A stretch of DNA of 64,000 nt from Tellurirhabdus rosea. GTDB taxonomy: Bacteria; Bacteroidota; Bacteroidia; Cytophagales; Spirosomataceae. Made by a program: the position numbers and the translations under genes. The stretch covers positions 3,551,501 to 3,615,500 of the forward strand of contig NZ_CP111085.1 of the NCBI RefSeq assembly GCF_026278345.1. Reading direction: 5' to 3'. The notes beneath the pieces are model-generated. The model saw only the letters and a list, made by a program, of their open reading frames with translations, did no database searches and was not told the DNA's origin. Positions 38,701-48,801 of the stretch are shown piece by piece (position 1 is the stretch's first letter; every line of letters begins with the position of its first letter).

Positions 38701-40227
38701 CTTGGACGGAAGCGGAGCGGTCGTGATGGCTACCGTAGGTTTAAAGAGCAACGGGCCGTGCGCTCCCTTGTTGGCCAGATAGCGTTCGTAAACCGAGTTT
38801 TTCTTTCCCAAATACTGATTGGCTTCCAGCTGGCTATGCTTGTGCAGCAGAAACTGGTAGGTGTTGGGGTATTTGTCGTACGGAATGGGGTTGTACATGG
38901 GCTTGCCCGCAATGGCGGTCGTGATGGCGTTGCGGTAAGTGGTCCGGGCGGCCCGCCGCAGCGCAATCGGCGACCACAAAATCAAAATCGGAACCATCCA
39001 TTTCAGCATGGCCGGACGGGCCACCGGGCTTTGGTCGAACGCTTCGGCCAGTCCGCGGAGAATGATGATACCCGTGATGGTCAGCATCGGCTGCTGAAGG
39101 CGCATGAGCCAGTCGTTGTAATAGCCGACGCGGTAATGAGTCGCCAGAAAGAACAGCACAAACAGCGCCGTCACAAACCAGGACGGGAACAGATGCGGAA
39201 ACTGGCGGGTCACGTAGCGGCACAGGGCGTACAAAATGCCCAGGTCCAGCACCACACTCAGGAAATAGCGCATGGCCAGCTTCGGAAATGCCTCATACTC
39301 CCAGATAAAACCGGCAACCGGCATGCCGTCGCCCGAATTCAGGTAAACAAAGGTGGGCAGGAAAATCAGCCCGGCGACCAGGTGAGCAGCCAGCGTTTCC
39401 CGGAAAAATTTAAGAAAAGGCTGCCCGATTGACTTCTGAATCAGGATAAAGCCGTATAAAACCACAAAGAACGCACCCGGAAAAACGGCCCAGATGAACG
39501 AGAGCGTGATCGGAAAAAAGGTTGACTCCAACTGCCGCCGGTGAAAGGCGTTGTACAGCAGCATCCCCGAAATGAGGGTGCAGGAAACCAGCTGGTTGGG
39601 CACCCACTGCAACTGATCGAACCAGGAAACAAAGCCGTACAGATGGGGCGTAATCGGATGGTTTCCGTAAAAGCTATGAAGCAGCAGTTCCTTGAGCCCG
39701 TTGTTGAGCCCGCCCACCAGCGGCAGCAGCAGCAGCAGGAGTTTGCGGCGCCCCGTCACCAGATAGACCCAGCTTATTCCCAGAAAAAAGCCGATGGCGG
39801 TCCAGCCGGCCAGAAACGGCTCGTACGGCCGTCCCAGCGTGATTTTGGAAAGAAAGGCGGGGACGAGGTAAAAGCCAAAATAGTAGGTGGCGTAGCGATC
39901 CCGTTCGGGAAAAAACAGCGGCCAGTTGTGAACCGTGAGGTCGTAGTATTTGGCGTTATGTCCCCAGTGGTCGAACATCTGCGCACTGAGTCCGGCGATG
40001 CCCGAATAAAGCGTCAGGACCAGGCCCATCCCGGCCAGGTAGAAAAGGTCCTGGCGGGTAAAGTCTGCCCCCACATCGGAACGCTCCCGAAAGGCCCTCA
40101 CCGTCAGAAAGCCGAAACCGATCAGCACCGGAATCGAAAAAATTGGATCAAACCAGCCCAGGGTAAACAGAATGGCGGGCAGCAGCAGGTAAATCAGACT
40201 GGCCAGCCTCAATGTACGAACGCTCAT
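38662..40227 (-). CDS. Large polytopic membrane protein, possibly GT-C-like
   Basis: The 521-residue protein has roughly ten to eleven predicted transmembrane helices (for example LASLIYLLLPAILFTLGWF and LLLLLLPLVGGLNNGL). An early extracytoplasmic loop DHWGHNAKYYDLTVHNWPL has an Asp, His and Trp pattern that could suit lipid-linked sugar transferases. There is no certain family match. The C-terminal 80 residues are soluble and basic. It overlaps the end of the DUF1206 gene by 39 bp on the opposite strand. Confidence 0.75.
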   Translation of the reverse strand: MSVRTLRLASLIYLLLPAILFTLGWFDPIFSIPVLIGFGFLTVRAFRERSDVGADFTRQDLFYLAGMGLVLTLYSGIAGLSAQMFDHWGHNAKYYDLTVHNWPLFFPERDRYATYYFGFYLVPAFLSKITLGRPYEPFLAGWTAIGFFLGISWVYLVTGRRKLLLLLLPLVGGLNNGLKELLLHSFYGNHPITPHLYGFVSWFDQLQWVPNQLVSCTLISGMLLYNAFHRRQLESTFFPITLSFIWAVFPGAFFVVLYGFILIQKSIGQPFLKFFRETLAAHLVAGLIFLPTFVYLNSGDGMPVAGFIWEYEAFPKLAMRYFLSVVLDLGILYALCRYVTRQFPHLFPSWFVTALFVLFFLATHYRVGYYNDWLMRLQQPMLTITGIIILRGLAEAFDQSPVARPAMLKWMVPILILWSPIALRRAARTTYRNAITTAIAGKPMYNPIPYDKYPNTYQFLLHKHSQLEANQYLGKKNSVYERYLANKGAHGPLLFKPTVAITTAPLPSKSGGPERKVPGHQ

Positions 40228-40409
40228 ACAGAAAGAATCAAGTTACGGCGCCGGTTCTATTGCCAAACCAGCGTGTAAGCAGCTGGCAAAAACTGTACCG
40301 TTCGGCAGGATTCTTTCGTGAACAGTGTCTGGAAATAAAGCCGCAACAAGGCCGGGCGACCCACGCCAGATGGCGAACCACACCCTGTTGAGCCAAAAGT
40401 AAGGATACC

Positions 40410-40453
40410 AAAAAACGAGCTGTATTCCGCTATTCTAGAATACAGCCCGTTTT
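40410..40453 (-). terminator. Intrinsic terminator of the sugar isomerase gene
   Basis: On the minus strand the stem GAATACAGC/GCTGTATTC plus flanking AAAACG/CGTTTT (40438-40453 with 40412-40427, one mismatch) is followed by six T residues. It begins 20 nt after the stop codon at 40473. The rest of 40228-40472 contains nothing else supportable. Confidence 0.85.
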
Positions 40454-40472
40454 TAAGCTAGTCCGGAAGCGT

Positions 40473-41357
40473 CTATACGTCGCAGATTTCGACGGCCCGT
40501 TTCAGACCCGCCACAACGCTGGGGCGGTCTTTGGCCGAGGGAATATATTCCTGTCCGATAAAGCCTTTGTAGCCGCTATCGACGATGGCCTTTACGATGG
40601 CGGGATAATAGATTTCCTGCGTCTCGTCGATCTCATGACGGCCGGGCATCCCGCCGGTATGGTAATGGCTGATGTACTTTCCGTAGCGCCGGATGTTGCG
40701 GATGTGGTCGCCGCTCATGCTCTGCATGTGGAAGATGTCGTACAGCAGTTTGAAGTTCGGCGAACCGACCATTTCGGCCAGCACCGCGCCCCATTCCACG
40801 TTGTCGCACTGGTAGTCCGGGTGGCTGTCGCGCGACGAAAGCAGTTCCATCGTGAGCGTAACCCCATTTTTTTCCGCCAGCGGCATGATGCGCTTCAGCC
40901 CTTTCTGGCAGTTGAGCAGACCCTGGTACTCCGTCAGGCCGTTGCGGTTGCCCGAGAAGCAGATGAGGTTGGTAACCCCGGCGTCCTTAGCCTGCGGAAT
41001 CAGCTGGGTGTACGTTTCCACGAGTACGTCGTGGTTTTTCGGGTTGTTCCAGAAATTGGGCAGACCGGTTCCTTTCGGCCAGGCGGTTTGTCCCATCGCC
41101 GAGGTGATCCCGTATTTCTGCATGACTTTCCATTCGTCGGGGCCCGTCAGCTCGATGGATTCGATGCCGAGGTCCTTACAGATCTGGCAAAGTTCTTCCA
41201 GCGGAATGTTCTGGTAACACCACCGGCTGATCGAGTGGCGGATATTTCCTTTCAGTTTGGGCGGTTCCATGCCAGAGGCGAGGGTTGAAATCGAAGACAA
41301 GGTTAAAGCGCCACCGGCGATATTCTTCAGAGCCGTTCGGCGGGAGGAGGTTGTCAT
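40473..41357 (-). CDS. Exported sugar phosphate isomerase/epimerase, hydroxypyruvate isomerase-like
   Basis: The 294-residue protein has an N-terminus with a twin-arginine-like signal (SRRTALKNIAGGALTLSS). The TIM-barrel domain contains SISRWCYQNIPLEEL, FSGNRNG, TLTMELLSSRDSHPDYQ and LLYDIFHMQ. These segments supply the Glu, Asp and His metal ligands of xylose-isomerase-like barrels. The C-terminal FIGQEYIP segment adds a further Glu. It is probably periplasmic. It follows the DUF1080 gene and the hairpin at 41371-41460 on the same strand. Confidence 0.85.
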   Translation of the reverse strand: MTTSSRRTALKNIAGGALTLSSISTLASGMEPPKLKGNIRHSISRWCYQNIPLEELCQICKDLGIESIELTGPDEWKVMQKYGITSAMGQTAWPKGTGLPNFWNNPKNHDVLVETYTQLIPQAKDAGVTNLICFSGNRNGLTEYQGLLNCQKGLKRIMPLAEKNGVTLTMELLSSRDSHPDYQCDNVEWGAVLAEMVGSPNFKLLYDIFHMQSMSGDHIRNIRRYGKYISHYHTGGMPGRHEIDETQEIYYPAIVKAIVDSGYKGFIGQEYIPSAKDRPSVVAGLKRAVEICDV

Positions 41358-41370
41358 AATAAGTAGATGA

Positions 41371-41460
41371 GCGAATGAGCGAATGAGTGAATGAGTGAAT
41401 AGCTTCGCAGGGTCTGAATTTAGCGAAGCTATTCACTCATTCACTCATTCGCTCATTCGC
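41371..41460. repeat. Perfect 38-bp inverted repeat (hairpin family member F)
   Basis: The arms 41371-41408 and 41423-41460 are exact complements, made of GAATGAGC/GAATGAGT octamer repeats ending in GCTTCGC/GCGAAGC, with a 14-nt loop. It lies between two minus-strand genes: 6 nt after the DUF1080 stop codon (41467) and 13 nt before the isomerase start codon (41357). Confidence 0.9.
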
Positions 41461-41466
41461 AATTGG

Positions 41467-42186
41467 TTAGAGTTCGCGAATCCGAATATTCCGATACCAG
41501 ACCTTATCGCCGTGGTCCTGCAGAGCGATACGGCCTTTGCTGAACTTGCCGAAGCCTTCCCAGCCTTTGAACTTGCTTTCGCTGACCATCTTGTCCCATT
41601 CCGGGCCGGAGGTAGCGTAGTCCACCACTTTTTTGCCGTTCATCCAGTGCTCGGCGCGGCCGTTATGGACCACCAGCTTCACCTTGTTCCATTGTCCAAC
41701 GGGTTTGACGGCCGTGGGGTCGGAGGTGGGAATCAGGTCGTAGAGAGACCCGGCCGTGCGGTTGCCGTTGCGTCCCATCTTGGCATCAGGGTGGCGTTCG
41801 TTGTCGAGCACCTGCATTTCCGGGCCGGTGTTGTAGGTAGACCTGAATTTGGGGTCTTCATGGACGCGGTAGATAATGCCGCTGTTACCGCCTTCCGAAA
41901 TCTTCCACTCCAGTTCGAGTTCGAAGTCGCCGTACTCTTTGTCGGTCACGATGTCGCCGCCGCCGTTGCCGCCGCTATAGGCCAGTGCGCCGTCTTCCAC
42001 CACCCATTTGTCAGACACACCCTTGCCGAGGTAATTATGCCAGCCGGCCAGCGATTTTCCGTCAAAAAGGCTAACCCACTTGCTCTTTTTGGGTTTGAGC
42101 GGAGCTTCAGAAGGGAGTGGACTGAATGCCGTCAGGGCCAGGGCGACAAGGGCCAGGCTGCCAGCGAATTTCACAAAACGTTTCAT
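41467..42186 (-). CDS. DUF1080 (3-keto-disaccharide hydrolase-like) secreted protein
   Basis: The 239-residue protein has a signal peptide (MKRFVKFAGSLALVALALTA) and a single DUF1080 beta-sandwich: WVSLFDGKSLAGWHNY, DIVTDKEYGDFELELEWKI, GNSGIIYRVHED and the final DHGDKVWYRNIRIREL. This is the canonical layout of the family assigned to 3-keto-glycoside or disaccharide hydrolysis and binding. It is probably secreted, and its glycan is unknown. The next gene on the strand encodes a sugar isomerase-like protein, separated by the long hairpin. Confidence 0.92.
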   Translation of the reverse strand: MKRFVKFAGSLALVALALTAFSPLPSEAPLKPKKSKWVSLFDGKSLAGWHNYLGKGVSDKWVVEDGALAYSGGNGGGDIVTDKEYGDFELELEWKISEGGNSGIIYRVHEDPKFRSTYNTGPEMQVLDNERHPDAKMGRNGNRTAGSLYDLIPTSDPTAVKPVGQWNKVKLVVHNGRAEHWMNGKKVVDYATSGPEWDKMVSESKFKGWEGFGKFSKGRIALQDHGDKVWYRNIRIREL

Positions 42187-42311
42187 AAAACGATAAAGAT
42201 TTAGTTCGGGAAACAGGAGCTTCCCCGGTCAAGGGAGCAATATCCGAAAACCGGCGGAACTCTGGTACTATTCGAACGAAAAAGCGGTATGTTTCCGGAT
42301 TTTACTGCACA

Positions 42312-42342
42312 AAAAAGCCGCTTCGGTGAAGAAGCGGCTTTG
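42312..42342 (-). terminator. Intrinsic terminator of the acidic hydrophilic protein gene
   Basis: On the minus strand, the 10-bp stem AAAGCCGCTT/AAGCGGCTTT (42333-42342 with 42315-42324) is followed by T residues. It lies 13 nt after the stop codon at 42355. Confidence 0.85.
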
Positions 42343-42354
42343 TCGGGTTTGATT

Positions 42355-42852
42355 TTATTTTTTGGAATCCGGTTCGTTGTAACCCGACCCGTGCGGATCA
42401 TAGCCTTCCTGCGGGTTGTCGTCGGGTTCCAGCAGGGTAGCCCCCCGGCGCTGGAAAAGAGCTTCATCGGACGGGTTGTCCGGCAGTCCTTCCATGCTGC
42501 TGGGCAGACCGCTTTCGATGTGGCGCGGCTGGCTGGCTGCATCGCGGCGGCTTTTCTCGATCACGGCTGGGTCTACATCCCATTCCTGATTGCTGCCGTG
42601 GCTGTCGGGCCGCGCTTCGCGCTCAGCGTTGAACTTGCTGTCCTCCCGAAGCTGGCGAATCAGATCGGCGCTTTCGACGCTCTGGTCCATTCCTGATACG
42701 GAGTTGAACTGTTCGTTATTGGTTCCTTCCGTAGGCCGGCCATAGTCGGACGTGCCGTGCTGGTAGGGGTCTTTCGAGTAAAATTCCGGGTCCCGGGCCG
42801 CCGGATCGAACGGACTTTGCCGGGCTTCGGTATCGCGATTATTGTCTTCCAT
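42355..42852 (-). CDS. Hydrophilic, probably disordered protein
   Basis: The 165-residue protein is rich in Asp, Glu, Asn, Ser, Pro and Arg (for example DNNRDTEARQSPFDPAARDP), with no signal peptide or membrane segment. It begins MEDNNRDTEARQ at 42852; an earlier start would add 44 low-quality residues. I recognise no domain; the composition resembles stress-type or unstructured proteins. It is separated from the RAYT locus by 187 bp that include REP-like sequence. Confidence 0.6.
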   Translation of the reverse strand: MEDNNRDTEARQSPFDPAARDPEFYSKDPYQHGTSDYGRPTEGTNNEQFNSVSGMDQSVESADLIRQLREDSKFNAEREARPDSHGSNQEWDVDPAVIEKSRRDAASQPRHIESGLPSSMEGLPDNPSDEALFQRRGATLLEPDDNPQEGYDPHGSGYNEPDSKK

Positions 42853-42985
42853 GGCGTTGAAAAATGGACTGGTATCTATACTTAAACGGCTGAAGGGGGA
42901 AATGTGTTTAAAGCGGTTAGGAAACGCGGGGTTTACCGAACACGGGGCGGTAATTTTTTTGGCTATGTCCCGTCCCAATCGCAAA

Positions 42986-43018
42986 CCCGCCGTTGAATCG
43001 GTGGGCTGAACCGTTTCA
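42986..43018. repeat. REP-like element and half element upstream of the IS200-like transposase
   Basis: CCCGCCGTTGAATCGGTGGG (42986-43005) is an imperfect copy of the REP palindrome. AACCGTTTCA (43009-43018) is the left half of the AACCGTTTCAACGGTT element, its right half lost. They lie 21 nt before the transposase start codon. Confidence 0.6.
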
Positions 43019-43039
43019 CTGGCTCATCCCCCTTCTGTC

Positions 43040-43489
43040 ATGGCCCATCCGTACACCAAACTCTGGATTCACGCCGTATTCAGCACCAAAAACCGTCAGC
43101 CGTTGGTTCGTCCGGCCGTCAAACCTGTTTTGTATGACCTCATCCGGCAGCAGTTGCAGGAATTGCAGTGTCGGATGGAGTGCGTCAACGGCGTGGAAGA
43201 TCATGTGCATATCCTGTTTCTGCTGAGTCCGCAATGGTCCGTGGCCGATGTCATGAAGCAGGTCAAAGGCAGTAGTTCGCACGAAGTCAACCGGCGGAAT
43301 CTGCTACCGCAAAAGTTCGCCTGGCAAACGGGGTACGGCGCGTTTTCGGTCAGCGAGTCGCAGGTGGAGCGGAGGCGGGCGTACATTCAGAACCAGGAGG
43401 AGCACCACCGGCGCATGACCTTTTCGGAGGAGTACGAGCGGTTTCTGCGCCAGTACGGACTTGACGGCGTAACAGCGGGAAACCGTTGA
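43040..43489 (+). CDS. IS200-like Y1 transposase, REP-associated (RAYT-type)
   Basis: The 149-residue protein is the size of IS200/IS605 TnpA. It carries the HUH metal motif DHVHILFLL (H55-x-H57) and the catalytic Tyr115 in AYIQNQEEHH. This class makes single-strand nicks through a 5'-phosphotyrosine bond at DNA hairpins. REP-like palindromes flank it on both sides (42986-43018 and 43481-43798), the pattern of REP-associated tyrosine transposases that spread REPs or act as domesticated genes. No TnpB partner is present. It may be active or immobile. Confidence 0.85.
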   Translation: MAHPYTKLWIHAVFSTKNRQPLVRPAVKPVLYDLIRQQLQELQCRMECVNGVEDHVHILFLLSPQWSVADVMKQVKGSSSHEVNRRNLLPQKFAWQTGYGAFSVSESQVERRRAYIQNQEEHHRRMTFSEEYERFLRQYGLDGVTAGNR

Positions 43490-43496
43490 AACGGTT
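43481..43496. repeat. REP palindrome overlapping the transposase stop codon
   Basis: AACCGTTGAAACGGTT has a 7-bp stem with loop GA and contains the TGA stop at 43487-43489. It is the reverse complement of the element at 43783-43798, so the two are in inverted orientation. Confidence 0.75.
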
Positions 43497-43523
43497 AGTG
43501 GGCGCAGCCGGGAGCACCGTTTA

Positions 43524-43543
43524 CCCACCGATCCATCGGTGGG
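43524..43543. repeat. REP palindrome, CCCACC type
   Basis: CCCACCGATCCATCGGTGGG is a perfect 9-bp stem with a CC loop, 27 nt downstream of the overlapping transposase-end REP. Confidence 0.75.
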
Positions 43544-43560
43544 CAATGCCGTATTACCCA

Positions 43561-43713
43561 GCCCACGGATTTATCCATGAGTCCAAACGGATTCATCAAT
43601 GGGTTCAACGCATTCATGGGCGGGTCCAAACGGATTCATCGGTGGGTTCAAGCGGTTTCATCCGTGGGTCCAAACGGATTTACCCGCGAGTCCGGAACGG
43701 AGTTTATCGTAGA
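43561..43713. repeat. Tandem block of about seven 20-24-bp units derived from REP-like sequence
   Basis: Units begin at 43561, 43581, 43603, 43624, 43646, 43668 and 43690, roughly matching GTCCAAACGGATTCATCGGTGG with drift. Each unit carries part of the palindrome pattern but not a full perfect stem. The spacing is regular (20-24 bp, mostly 22). The surrounding 43490-43798 region contains no other gene. Confidence 0.75.
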
Positions 43714-43734
43714 GTCCGGCAGGACAAAAAATAG

Positions 43735-43754
43735 CCCACGGATTAATCCGTGGG
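43735..43754. repeat. Perfect REP palindrome CCCACGGATTAATCCGTGGG
   Basis: A self-complementary 20-mer between the tandem unit block and the last REP copy before uvrA. Confidence 0.8.
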
Positions 43755-43782
43755 CCAAGAGGCCGTACGCCGGTGTGCCGTT

Positions 43783-43798
43783 AACCGTTTCAACGGTT
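43783..43798. repeat. REP palindrome abutting the uvrA stop codon
   Basis: AACCGTTTCAACGGTT is identical to 29867-29882 and sits directly before the minus-strand uvrA stop codon (43799-43801), where it could form the 3' end hairpin of the uvrA transcript. Confidence 0.8.
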
Positions 43799-46654
<2,856 letters not shown>

Positions 46655-46728
46655 GTTGTGAAGGGGTTATTCCAAAGAGCAACAGAAAAGAACCGAAATT
46701 GGTTTGCCGTTTGGTAAAGCTTTCTCCA

Positions 46729-47184
46729 CTACTCGGCCCAGCGCCGCTTCCGCCCGGCCACGTCGAAGTGTACCATGCGCCCCACGCTTTTGTAATAGGT
46801 GCCCAAGCCGCCGCGCAGGCTTTTCTGCTGCCGGTCGATCCGGTCGAGGGTGTTCACGCAGATTTCTACGTCGCGGCGGTTGCTGCGGCCGTCGCCGTTG
46901 ACGTCCCAGATCCAGATGTCGATGGCCAGCCCCTGCTGGTGGACGCTGCGTTTGGACGCCAGCGGCAGCATGCGGTTGAGCCACGGAGCCCGGTAGCCGC
47001 TGATGATCCAGTAGTTCGGCTGGTATCCCTGCCCGCGCAGCTGCTGCCGGAGAAGGCGCTCCTTTTGGATTACCGTGGGAGACAAACGCGAGTAGGTCAT
47101 AAAACGGTAGCCGAAGCCGCTCAGAAGCCCGAACGCAAGGAGGACGAAAACAGCGCGGAATCGTCGGTAAATCGGTTTAGTCAA
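46729..47184 (-). CDS. DUF882 / peptidase M15-like zinc peptidase, membrane-anchored
   Basis: The 151-residue protein has an N-terminal membrane anchor or signal (RAVFVLLAFGLLSGFGY). Then come the M15-type motifs IISGYRAPWLN, SVHQQGLAIDIW (the SxHxxGxAxD zinc pair) and GGLGTYYKSVGRMVHFDVAG (final HxD). These match the DUF882/YcbK peptidoglycan peptidase group. It probably cleaves cross-links in murein in the periplasm. The gene precedes uvrA on the same strand by 74 bp. Confidence 0.85.
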   Translation of the reverse strand: MTKPIYRRFRAVFVLLAFGLLSGFGYRFMTYSRLSPTVIQKERLLRQQLRGQGYQPNYWIISGYRAPWLNRMLPLASKRSVHQQGLAIDIWIWDVNGDGRSNRRDVEICVNTLDRIDRQQKSLRGGLGTYYKSVGRMVHFDVAGRKRRWAE

Positions 47185-47196
47185 AACGGAATAGAA

Positions 47197-47832
47197 TTAA
47201 TTTTTCAGATCTTCGCGCTCGGTATACAGGGCGGTTTTTCGGTTAGGTCCGCTGTATTCCACGTCCCGGCGGCTTTCGGCGAGTTTCCAGTTTTCTTTTC
47301 CGGAGGACTCAAAGCCAAGGACTTTGACCAGAAATCGGGCCCGGAATACGGTATACTGCCGGAGCGTGGCGGCAAAGGCCCGGGCTTCCTTTTCCCGGAG
47401 GAAGACCCGAAGCCGTTGTTGCCCGTCCGTGGCATATTCTACGCCAAAAAGCGGCATGCGGTGAAAGGTGCGGGAGAGGTAGAGGTGCTGCGGGTTGCCG
47501 TCACCTTCGCCCGGATACATATCCCGTTTGGCCGCTACCTGCTCAAACGCGGCGATGAACTTCAGGTCTTCGCTGATTTCCTCCTGGTTGATGCCGTCCG
47601 TAAAGCCCAGATGCCAGAGCTTTCCGGACGGCATCAAATCCGCCACGGCGCCCAGCCGCCCATATCCGATAAACGTGCGACTGGCGGTGTCGTAGCGGGC
47701 GGTTGCCTGCTGCTCCGCTTCAATCCGGGCCCAGTCGATGGTCTGTTCCAGGGCTGAGCGGTAGGCTTTGATGGTTTTTTTGAGCACGGAGGAATTAGGT
47801 AAAATGGCAACTGGCTTTGCTGGATTGAGCAT
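47197..47832 (-). CDS. Uncharacterised protein
   Basis: The 211-residue soluble protein has no signal peptide. It contains TARYDTASRTFIGYGRLGAV, HLGFTDGINQEEI and LYLSRTFHRMPLFGVEYAT. It is mixed alpha/beta, with a high proportion of basic residues towards the C-terminus. I recognise no family. The lectin-like lipoprotein gene ends 4 bp before its start codon, and the DUF882 peptidase begins 12 bp after its stop, so the three form a probable operon. Confidence 0.65.
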   Translation of the reverse strand: MLNPAKPVAILPNSSVLKKTIKAYRSALEQTIDWARIEAEQQATARYDTASRTFIGYGRLGAVADLMPSGKLWHLGFTDGINQEEISEDLKFIAAFEQVAAKRDMYPGEGDGNPQHLYLSRTFHRMPLFGVEYATDGQQRLRVFLREKEARAFAATLRQYTVFRARFLVKVLGFESSGKENWKLAESRRDVEYSGPNRKTALYTEREDLKN

Positions 47833-47836
47833 TCAT

Positions 47837-48634
47837 TTACTCCTGTACCCAGGTTGGATTTCCGTGAATAATTCCATGATTCGCATTACGGCTGTGGTCT
47901 TTAATCGTTTGGGAGCGCGTGTCTGTAAACCGATAAAGCAACTCTGTATTTGTGTCCGTTACGAAGTCGTTTTTAGGCGTAAAATCCGCATTGTAGCGGC
48001 TGATCCGCGAAACTCTGAATTTGGAAATGATCCCTTTGAAATAGTAGATCGTCCGCCCCCATTCCCCGGCGGCAAGGGTACATTCCCCCGGAGCGGTTTG
48101 CCACGAAATTGGATAAGCCGCGGATGTACTGCCTGCCAGTTTGCCGTCCCGGTACACTTTACAAAGGTTGTTTTTCAGGGTGACGGCAATATGGGTCCAG
48201 CTTCCATCAGGCAGTTGACCCGTCAATAGCGAGGCTGGATAATTGGGGGGCTGTGGCCATGCGTAGAAGAAGTTCAACGAACCCCGACGGTATTCAATTT
48301 TCGCTTCGCTCCAGTAAGCGTATTTGTTGAAGATAGGCCCTACCTCCTGATTGTGGTCATTCGTTTTAACCCAGCATTCGATGGTCAGTTCCGCGGTTGG
48401 CTGACCGCTGAACAGGGTTTTGGGGATTTCTATGTAATCGTCCACTCCGTCAAACTTCAAGCCCAGTTGACGGGTGCTGATGACGCCGGATGGATTAACC
48501 GAAGGCTTTTCCAGATAAGTAGTCGGACTGGTTTCCTCCAGCGTTACGTCATTCGGTTCACAGGACGAAAGAAGGCAGAGTGCCGCGGATAAGAAAAGGC
48601 ATAAAGGCAGGATGGACTTTTTTGTAAAGAACAT
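47837..48634 (-). CDS. LamG/concanavalin-like lectin-domain lipoprotein
   Basis: The 265-residue protein has a lipoprotein signal (lipobox CLLSSC, Cys25). Its single LamG-type jelly-roll domain contains LKFDGVDDYIEIP, TIECWVKTND, GSWTHIAVTLKNNLCKVYRDG and a C-terminal FKGIISKFRVSRISRYN segment. The domain binds carbohydrate or matrix ligands in many secreted proteins. It is probably surface- or periplasm-anchored. Its target is unknown. Confidence 0.85.
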   Translation of the reverse strand: MFFTKKSILPLCLFLSAALCLLSSCEPNDVTLEETSPTTYLEKPSVNPSGVISTRQLGLKFDGVDDYIEIPKTLFSGQPTAELTIECWVKTNDHNQEVGPIFNKYAYWSEAKIEYRRGSLNFFYAWPQPPNYPASLLTGQLPDGSWTHIAVTLKNNLCKVYRDGKLAGSTSAAYPISWQTAPGECTLAAGEWGRTIYYFKGIISKFRVSRISRYNADFTPKNDFVTDTNTELLYRFTDTRSQTIKDHSRNANHGIIHGNPTWVQE

Positions 48635-48736
48635 GGGTGATTGAATTTATGTAGGACGACACAAACCAACACCTTGGTAAACACATTGTCATGTAAAACC
48701 GCGTTATCCCCGTTCCTCACGCATCCTCACGTATTC

Positions 48737-48767
48737 TTGCTTCTCAAGACCTCTATACGTACCTTAG
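48737..48767 (+). promoter_or_regulatory. Bacteroidota-type promoter upstream of the Kelch-wHTH sensor
   Basis: TTG (48737-48739) and TACCTTAG (48760-48767, one mismatch from TAnnTTTG) are 20 nt apart, near the expected -33/-7 spacing. The start codon lies about 35 nt downstream at 48802. Confidence 0.35.
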
Positions 48768-48801
48768 ACTTTTCCTAAACCGTTATTGTACGAGTCCTCC
48801 C

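Noticed and set aside
43561-43713. CRISPR-like array of short repeats
   Set aside because: Units are contiguous tandem copies of about 22 bp without unique spacers, no cas genes are near, and the units match the local REP palindrome; a REP-derived repeat is the better reading.
42986-43798. Complete IS200/IS605 element with tnpB
   Set aside because: No TnpB/RuvC-like gene is present near the transposase, and the flanks are REP palindromes rather than the usual IS ends.
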